Assembly (NCBI GenBank): GCA_003566335.1
Contig: PXDR01000632.1
Coordinates: 1 to 10,556 of the forward strand
From: Cyanobacteria bacterium T3Sed10_344R1
GTDB lineage: Bacteria; Cyanobacteriota; Cyanobacteriia; Phormidesmidales; Phormidesmidaceae
Reading direction: 5' to 3'
Length of the DNA: 10,556 nucleotides
In this document: positions 7,104 to 10,556 of the stretch, in pieces
Position numbering within the stretch: position 1 is the first letter of the stretch
Layout of the letters: every line of letters begins with the position of its first letter
Notes under the pieces: generated by a model
Told to the model about the DNA's origin: nothing
Database searches by the model: none
What the model saw: only the letters and a program-made list of their open reading frames with translations
Position numbers and translations under genes: made by a program

Positions 7104-8501
7104 TCACGGGGTAGAGATCGGCGGGCTAGGACGCACTAAGTTCCCAGGTAGCTTGACTTTCAGCCAGCCGCCCCCAGTCTCCGGATGGTTTTGAGCAGAA
7201 ACCTGCCCTTGGTGGGCTTCGACAATTTGCCGCACGATCGCCAGCCCCAGCCCGGTGCCGCCAGCCCCAGCTCCGCCCACATTGCGCCGACTGCGGGAGA
7301 AGTCTGCCCGGTAAAACCGTTCAAAAATATGAGGCAGGTCTTGCTCGACGAACCCGGTTCCCATGTCAATCACCCCAATTTCCACGGACTCTGGAATCGG
7401 GGGTTCAGCTTGGGGTCGGGCTTCCTGGCCATCCTCTAGACCCTTGAACGCTGGGGGCTGGCTGGGGTCTAAGTCAAGGGCATGGCTGCTAGCGGTTTGA
7501 GTCACCACCGTCACTTCAACCTGAATCACGGCTCGGGGCGGGCTGTATTTAATCGCGTTGTCTAATAAGTTCACCATCATCCGGTGCATCAGCGACTCAT
7601 CCACCCACAGCCGCAGTTGGGGCGGCCCTTCGTAGGCGAGGGCTAAGTGCTTGGCACTCGCCAAAGGCTCTAGGCTCTCCCAAACCGCATCAACTAAAGC
7701 GGGCATATCCACTAGGCGCGGCGTCAAACCCTGAAAATTGCTGCCTTCTAGGTGGCTGAGATTGAGCAAGTCTTCGACCAGGTTGCTGAGGCGGATGGAT
7801 TCATTCAGCAGCCGATCAAGCCAGTTTTGCAGGCCGGGATCCACTCGCGATCGCAAAGTTTCGGCCACCAGTCGAATAGAGGTTAGGGGAGTTTTCAGTT
7901 CATGGGCCACGTCAGACGTCCAGCGGTTGCGTTGCAGGGTGAGGGTGACCGCCTCTTGCCGACTTTCTAAAAATACCCCTACCTGCCCCTCGGGCAGGGG
8001 TAATCCATAGCCCCGCAGTGGATGTACCGGCAGTTCTGCTAGGTTCATCGGGTCAGGGCTGACTGGATTAAACACCCAATCTTGCTGACAGAGGGTTTGG
8101 CAGTGACGGGTCTGCTCGATTAGCTGATCTAGCTCATAGGAACGAGCCACCTCCAGCAACAGTCGCTGGCGCTGCAGGCTAGTCAGGTTGATATGCAGTA
8201 GCTGCCGGGCCACGGCGTTGCACCACATCAGCTGATTTTCTTCATCCACCTGGAGATAGCCGACGGGCGCAGCTTCGAGCACTTGGCGATAGGCCCGCAT
8301 CACTTTCTGCTGGGTGATGAGCTGGGTTTCTCGCTCTTGAATTGCGATCGCAAGCTGAGAGGTTGACGATAGATCCGATGTCCAGTTATCGGCCCGCAAG
8401 CGCTCTAGCAGGGGACGTAGCCGCGCCTGAAACCGCATTCTTTGCCAAATTAGCCCCCCTAGGCCAATGGCTAACCCCACCAAAAAAGCCAGCAGTACCA
8501 C
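7104..8501 (-). CDS. PAS-domain membrane sensor histidine kinase
   Basis: Two-component sensor of 465 residues. It begins with one hydrophobic segment (residues 2-18, LLAFLVGLAIGLGGLIW) with no periplasmic loop. Next come a coiled linker (~24-70), a PAS-like domain (~71-180: LEAAPVGYLQVDEENQLMWC), a HisKA domain with phospho-acceptor His200 (SDVAHELKTPLTSIRL), and a HATPase_c domain. The ATPase has N-box NLLDNAIKYS (311-320), G1 DMGTG (379-383), F-box FERFYR (393-398) and G2 GGTGLGL (414-420). About 38 Pro/Gln/Asp-rich residues (333-371) are inserted between N- and G1-boxes. Translation starts at GTG 8501-8499: GGGAG lies 5 bases upstream (8511-8507), and the frame has no ATG before Met22. 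The layout resembles cyanobacterial SphS (PhoR-like phosphate sensor), but no sphR-like regulator is adjacent, so the stimulus is left open. Confidence 0.92.
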   Translation of the reverse strand: MVLLAFLVGLAIGLGGLIWQRMRFQARLRPLLERLRADNWTSDLSSTSQLAIAIQERETQLITQQKVMRAYRQVLEAAPVGYLQVDEENQLMWCNAVARQLLHINLTSLQRQRLLLEVARSYELDQLIEQTRHCQTLCQQDWVFNPVSPDPMNLAELPVHPLRGYGLPLPEGQVGVFLESRQEAVTLTLQRNRWTSDVAHELKTPLTSIRLVAETLRSRVDPGLQNWLDRLLNESIRLSNLVEDLLNLSHLEGSNFQGLTPRLVDMPALVDAVWESLEPLASAKHLALAYEGPPQLRLWVDESLMHRMMVNLLDNAIKYSPPRAVIQVEVTVVTQTASSHALDLDPSQPPAFKGLEDGQEARPQAEPPIPESVEIGVIDMGTGFVEQDLPHIFERFYRADFSRSRRNVGGAGAGGTGLGLAIVRQIVEAHQGQVSAQNHPETGGGWLKVKLPGNLVRPSPPISTP

Positions 8502-8601
8502 CGCATCTCCCGAGTCTGTACCAGCATCTGGGGCAAAGTCGCCCAGCCCGAGCAGCCTGTCAGCAGAATAACTGATTGCGCTGACTCAATTGGGCTAGAT
8601 C

Positions 8602-8630
8602 AAAAAAGGCGCTCCTGATTAAGAAGCGCC
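8602..8630 (-). terminator. Intrinsic terminator of the DUF4278 module
   Basis: On the minus strand GGCGCTTCT-TAATC-AGGAGCGCC (8630-8608) forms a 9-bp stem (one T-G wobble) with a 5-base loop, followed directly by TTTTTT (8607-8602). It lies 44 bases after the stop of the second DUF4278 gene and ~100 bases before the kinase start, so it should insulate the kinase from the riboswitch transcripts. Confidence 0.88.
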
Positions 8631-8674
8631 CTTTCTGGTTAATGTCCTGAGGCTAAGCCAAGTAGCTAGCGGCT

Positions 8675-8848
8675 CTAGCGCACAGTTGCGCCACGATACT
8701 TCAGGCCAGAGACCCGATTTTGGGCCGGGACAGACTTAGCTTTGTGGAAGTGAAAAGTCGCACCCCGGTACTGACCGGATTCGCTTTCTACAACCTCTAC
8801 AGGGGTAGAAGTGGCTTCGTACTTAGCACCACGATAAAAAAGGCTCAT
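8675..8848 (-). CDS. DUF4278 small protein, copy A (downstream copy)
   Basis: A 57-residue protein (MSLFYRGAKYEATSTPVEVV... to ...GLKYRGATVR) with three YRG motifs at residues 5-7, 27-29 and 51-53. This is the pattern of the cyanobacterial DUF4278 family, whose first line is typically 'MxLxYRGxxY'. It starts at the ATG 8848-8846 behind SD AAGGAG (8861-8856, 7-base spacing). One characterised family member, as I recall, is PirA of Synechocystis, which binds PII and tunes flux into arginine/ornithine-ammonia metabolism; whether this copy does so is inference. It follows a glutamine-riboswitch-like leader and precedes a strong terminator. It differs from copy B at only residues 8, 16, 42 and 55, while 17 codons differ silently, so the protein is under selection. 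It is too small for many gene finders. Confidence 0.9.
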   Translation of the reverse strand: MSLFYRGAKYEATSTPVEVVESESGQYRGATFHFHKAKSVPAQNRVSGLKYRGATVR

Positions 8849-8855
8849 GTTCGCT

Positions 8856-8886
8856 CTCCTTGTAAGAATTGATGAAGTGACAGGAG
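8856..8886 (-). promoter_or_regulatory. SD and facing anti-SD in the leader of copy A
   Basis: The SD AAGGAG is at 8861-8856. CUCCU (8886-8882), three bases after the aptamer's closing helix, is complementary to its AGGAG. Pairing would hide the ribosome site in a hairpin with a ~20-base loop, a plausible expression platform. Copy B has the same arrangement with a longer match. Confidence 0.5.
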
Positions 8887-8889
8887 GCG

Positions 8890-8950
8890 CGTTCCTTCGG
8901 GGGGCTTTCCCCTTACTTCCGTCTCTCAGGAGCCTTCCTGGAGATGAACG
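8890..8950 (-). promoter_or_regulatory. Glutamine riboswitch aptamer (Downstream-peptide/glnA type), copy A
   Basis: The RNA from 8950 to 8890 closes with P1 CGUUC (8950-8946) / GAACG (8894-8890). P2 is UCUCCAGGA-AGGC-UCCUG(A)GAGA, with one bulged A. The junction carries CGGAAGUAAGG, and P3 is GGGG-AAAG-CCCC, followed by CCGAAG before the 3' P1 strand. The CGGAAGUAAGG and C-C-(U/C)-GAAG elements are the conserved core of the glutamine-binding glnA and Downstream-peptide RNAs. Position in front of a short DUF4278 reading frame points to the Downstream-peptide form. I see no strong promoter in the 51 bases between this aptamer and copy B, so it probably sits inside a longer transcript. Confidence 0.85.
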
Positions 8951-9001
8951 AGACCGAGAATTCAGTGAACTGGATGAAAGCAGCGTGCTCTAGAGAAAAC
9001 T

Positions 9002-9175
9002 CTAGCGGACGACTGCGCCGCGATACTTCAGACCAGACACCCGGTTCTGAGTTGGGACAGACTTCGCTTTATGAAAGTGAAAAGTCGCACCCCGGTACTG
9101 ACCGGATTCGCTTTCCACGACTTCCACGCTGGTCGAAGTGGCTTCGTACTTAACGCCGCGATAAAAAAGGCTCAT
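9002..9175 (-). CDS. DUF4278 small protein, copy B (promoter-proximal copy)
   Basis: A 57-residue paralogue of copy A (53 of 57 residues identical: Val8, Ser16, Thr42 and Val55 here). It has the same three YRG motifs and the same ATG (9175-9173) with SD AAGGAG (9188-9183, 7-base spacing). It is the first gene after the promoter/NtcA-site region and the first aptamer, and so is probably transcribed together with copy A. Expected role by family is a small cytosolic regulator of nitrogen metabolism (PirA-like PII partner), but the known PirA function need not apply to every DUF4278 member. No membrane segment, signal peptide or cysteine is present. The protein has a short acidic stretch (VEVVESESG, 17-25) and a basic C-terminal half. 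Confidence 0.9.
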   Translation of the reverse strand: MSLFYRGVKYEATSTSVEVVESESGQYRGATFHFHKAKSVPTQNRVSGLKYRGAVVR

Positions 9176-9182
9176 GTTCGCT

Positions 9183-9213
9183 CTCCTTGTAAGAATTGGT
9201 GAGGTGAAAGGAG
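9183..9213 (-). promoter_or_regulatory. SD and facing anti-SD in the leader of copy B
   Basis: CUCCUU (9213-9208), just 3' of the aptamer, is perfectly complementary to the SD AAGGAG (9188-9183). A second option competes with it: GGAGA of the SD region (9186-9182) plus GAAC (9179-9176) can pair with UCUCC (9271-9267) and GUUC (9276-9273) of the aptamer's own 5' strand. These mutually exclusive pairings suggest translational control; which state glutamine favours cannot be read from sequence. Confidence 0.5.
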
Positions 9214-9216
9214 GCG

Positions 9217-9277
9217 CGTTCCTTCAGGGACTTAACCCCTTACTTCCGTCTCTCAGGAGCCTTCCTGGAGATGAACG
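9217..9277 (-). promoter_or_regulatory. Glutamine riboswitch aptamer (Downstream-peptide/glnA type), copy B
   Basis: The same 61-base fold as copy A. P1 is 9277-9273 with 9221-9217. P2 is 9271-9263 with 9258-9249 (A9253 bulged), and its loop is AGGC. The core is CGGAAGUAAGG (9248-9238). P3 is closed by GGG/CCC around GUUAAGU, and CCUGAAG (9228-9222) precedes the 3' P1 strand. P2 and the core are identical to copy A, while P3 differs in loop and flank but still pairs. The 5' end begins ~14 bases after the putative -10 element, as expected for an aptamer at the very start of the transcript. Confidence 0.87.
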
Positions 9278-9288
9278 AATTTGTTTCT

Positions 9289-9302
9289 GTATCTATAGTT
9301 AC
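9289..9302 (-). promoter_or_regulatory. NtcA-type site GTA-N8-TAC overlapping the -10 region
   Basis: GTATCTATAGTTAC on the plus strand (minus: GTAACTATAGATAC) is a perfect match to the NtcA consensus GTA-N8-TAC. It covers both candidate -10 hexamers of the DUF4278 promoter. NtcA activates when bound ~41 bases upstream of a start and represses when its site overlaps promoter elements, as known for GS-inactivating-factor genes; position here predicts repression under nitrogen limitation. Confidence 0.65.
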
Positions 9303-9323
9303 TTTTTTCCGAGAAAAAGTCAA
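9291..9323 (-). promoter_or_regulatory. Putative sigma-70-type promoter of the DUF4278 module
   Basis: The -35 candidate is TTGACT (9323-9318). The -10 candidates are TAACTA (9301-9296, 16-base spacing) or TATAGA(T) (9297-9291, 20-base spacing). Either places the transcript start a few bases before the aptamer's 5' end at 9277. The neighbouring bases are A/T-rich. Neither -10 is an ideal match at ideal spacing, which would suit a controlled promoter. Confidence 0.5.
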
Positions 9324-9430
9324 GGTGTTGGGCCGATTCTTCCATAAAGAAGTGTTAAAAGATCCGTTAGCCTGAACCTAACTGTCCGCCCCACTGAAGC
9401 TTCCACAACCTGATTTATAAGCACATTAGT

Positions 9431-10276
9431 ATGCACCAGTCCATTCCCCCCGAGCGGTTCTTTGCTTACCTCACCTGGCAAGAGGTGGCCGCCATGCCCG
9501 ACAAAGCCAATACCGTGATCATTCAGCCCGTTGGAGCGATCGAGCAGCATGGCCCCCATCTTCCCCTAGCCGTGGATGCTGCCCTGGGCGAAGCCGTCTT
9601 GGGTAGAGCCCTGAGTCAACTTGACCCCACCGTGCCCGCCTATGCCCTGCCGCCCCTGTGCTACGGCAAGTCCAACGAGCACTGGCACTTTCCGGGCACC
9701 ATCACCCTGTCAGCAACCACCCTGTTAGCCGTGTTGATGGACGTGGCGGAAAGTATCTATCGAGCCGGATTTCGCAAGCTGGTGCTGATGAATTCCCACG
9801 GGGGACAACCCCAGGTGCTAGAAATTGCGGCCCGAGATCTGCACCAGAAATACGAAGACTTCTGCGTGTTTCCGCTGTTCGCCTGGCGGGTGCCTAACTG
9901 TGCTGGGGAATTGCTGAGCGACCTAGAGCAAGAGCTGGGCATTCATGGGGGGGATGCCGAAACGAGCCTGATGCTGTCAATTCTGCCCGATCAGGTGCGG
10001 ATGGATCGAGCGGTGAAAGAATATCCAGGACAACTGCCGACGAACAGTTTGCTGAGTATGGAAGGGGCGTTGCCTTTTGCCTGGGCCACCCGAGATCTGA
10101 CCCACAGCGGGGTGTTGGGGGATGCCACGGTGGCCACCGCCGAAAAGGGAGAGAAAATGCTGGCTTCGGTGGCGGCAGGCTGGGTGCAGTTGATCCAAGA
10201 TATTCACCAATTTCGCCAGCCCCAAATGTGGCGATCTGCGCCAACTGCGCTGTCCCAGACTGATTCCGGGAACTAG
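9431..10276 (+). CDS. Creatininase-family metal-dependent amidohydrolase
   Basis: A 281-residue member of the creatininase superfamily (creatinine amidohydrolase, MftE peptidase, Fapy deformylase relatives), which use a binuclear metal site to cleave amide bonds. Visible ligand motifs are PVGAIEQHGPHLPLAVD (33-49; Glu38, His40, Asp49), MNSHGGQ (120-126; His123) and GGDAETSLML (173-182; Glu177). SNEHWHFPGTITL (81-93) is the usual substrate-side segment. The NSHGGQ motif differs from true creatininases (NGHYEN type), so creatinine hydrolysis is not implied. The physiological substrate in cyanobacteria is not clear to me. It starts at the ATG 9431; no SD is visible, and TTATAA at 9414-9419 could be its -10. 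It diverges from the DUF4278 module and is convergent, 7 bases apart, with the FAD oxidoreductase gene. Confidence 0.9.
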   Translation: MHQSIPPERFFAYLTWQEVAAMPDKANTVIIQPVGAIEQHGPHLPLAVDAALGEAVLGRALSQLDPTVPAYALPPLCYGKSNEHWHFPGTITLSATTLLAVLMDVAESIYRAGFRKLVLMNSHGGQPQVLEIAARDLHQKYEDFCVFPLFAWRVPNCAGELLSDLEQELGIHGGDAETSLMLSILPDQVRMDRAVKEYPGQLPTNSLLSMEGALPFAWATRDLTHSGVLGDATVATAEKGEKMLASVAAGWVQLIQDIHQFRQPQMWRSAPTALSQTDSGN

Positions 10277-10283
10277 CTGTGGC

Positions 10284-10556
10284 CTACCAAACCCGCCAGT
10301 CTTGCCAGTCAAGGTTAAAGATTGAGGTATTGGGGAAGGCGGTGGGGTTGCCCCGGGCCTGGATCCGCCGCTGCAGTTCGTCTAGGCGAGGGGCCTGACT
10401 GGGCAGGTCTTCGACCAGTTGATAGGGCATGATCCCCCGTTCCAGGGCGTAGTCAATGGTGGCCCCGGCGGCGACGCCCACTGACCATTCAAAAGAGTGA
10501 ACCCGGTAGGCAGCGGCGGCTACGTAGCTCGTGGCAATGCTCTTGCTGGCGACCAG
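10284..10556 (-). CDS. FAD-dependent oxidoreductase, C-terminal 90 residues
   Basis: The frame is open from the window edge to the TAG at 10286-10284, so only the C-terminus is present. The segment LVASKSIATSYVAAAAYRVH followed by FEWSVGVAAGATIDYALERG matches the C-terminal signature of the FAD_oxidored family ('NLLVAGKNIG...AYRLHPIEWNIGEAAG'), flavoproteins with a GR2-type fold whose last glycine-rich region contacts FAD. A GTG at 10481 inside this frame is only an internal valine. Residue Asn of the usual KNIG motif is Ser here. Substrate and start cannot be determined. The gene is convergent with the creatininase-family gene. Confidence 0.75.
   Translation of the reverse strand: MVASKSIATSYVAAAAYRVHSFEWSVGVAAGATIDYALERGIMPYQLVEDLPSQAPRLDELQRRIQARGNPTAFPNTSIFNLDWQDWRVW

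Larger units (their letters stand above)
1894..8351. repeat. HIP1 octamers GCGATCGC, seven copies
   Basis: Exact copies begin at 1894, 2103, 3066, 4999, 6827, 7847 and 8344, a density far above chance for an 8-mer and characteristic of many cyanobacterial genomes. None occurs in bases 1-1475. Most lie inside genes. Confidence 0.9.
8675..9277 (-). repeat. Tandem duplication of riboswitch plus DUF4278 gene (327-bp period)
   Basis: Units 9277-9002 and 8950-8675 each hold aptamer, anti-SD, SD and a 57-codon gene at identical internal spacing. They are separated by 51 unrelated bases that contain a perfect 6-bp hairpin CTAGAG-AAAA-CTCTAG (8990-9005) overlapping the stop of copy B. Sequence identity is highest in the aptamer core, SD region and codons 21-33. 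Confidence 0.92.

Noticed and set aside
7104..8501. Naming the kinase sphS
   Set aside because: Layout is similar but many cyanobacterial PAS kinases share it and there is no sphR or pho-type gene nearby.
8990..9005. Perfect hairpin CTAGAG-AAAA-CTCTAG at the stop of DUF4278 copy B as terminator
   Set aside because: No T-run follows on the minus strand; more likely an end-stabilising or processing structure, if anything.
8944..9153. Plus-strand open frame of 69 codons
   Set aside because: Antisense to the DUF4278 copy B gene and the copy A leader; protein has no family character.
9894..10312. Minus-strand open frames opposite the creatininase-family gene
   Set aside because: Shadows of a well-supported plus-strand gene with intact metal-ligand motifs.

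Overview
The window looks like a join of two, possibly three, different genomes. From about base 1475 to the end it is a cyanobacterium. That part has seven HIP1 octamers (GCGATCGC), a cyanobacterial-type two-partner-secretion protein, and two copies of a DUF4278 small protein behind glutamine-riboswitch-like leaders, an arrangement known from cyanobacteria. Bases 1 to about 1475 carry no HIP1 site. They encode an exported protein with a Bacteroidota-style 'YPNP' sorting-like domain and the N-terminus of a DUF6088/AbiEi-like antitoxin whose promoter has a Bacteroidota-style -7 element. Both protein-coding frames break inside bases 1464-1482, which is what a chimeric metagenome contig would look like. 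The first ~120 bases also switch abruptly to T-ending codons and may be a third source.

Layout. 1-834 (-): exported T9SS-like-domain protein, 3' end missing. 835-1272: non-coding, with an inverted repeat and a twin-palindrome operator. 1273-~1482 (+): truncated DUF6088. ~1464-1943 (-): filamentous-haemagglutinin-type secretion domain, truncated. 2055-5069 (-): glycine decarboxylase GcvP. 5194-6054 (-): RodZ-like HTH membrane protein. 6178-6933 (-): RsuA/RluB-family pseudouridine synthase. 7104-8501 (-): PAS sensor histidine kinase. 8602-9323 (-): nitrogen-control module. 9431-10276 (+): creatininase-family amidohydrolase, convergent with 10284-10556 (-), the C-terminus of an FAD-dependent oxidoreductase.

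The most interesting segment is 8602-9323. On the minus strand, in order, are: a promoter-like -35 (TTGACT); a perfect GTA-N8-TAC NtcA site covering the -10 region; a 61-nt glutamine-riboswitch-like aptamer of the Downstream-peptide/glnA type; a strong SD; a 57-aa DUF4278 protein; a second aptamer; a second DUF4278 protein; and an intrinsic terminator. The unit is a tandem duplication (327-bp period). The proteins differ at 4 of 57 residues despite 17 synonymous codon changes, and the aptamer cores are identical while the P3 hairpins differ. The inferred logic is two-level nitrogen control: NtcA represses transcription under nitrogen limitation, and glutamine acts through the leaders on translation. 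This parallels what is known for GS-inactivating factors and for PirA, a PII-binding DUF4278 protein. The other genes appear to be independent housekeeping units, mostly on the minus strand.
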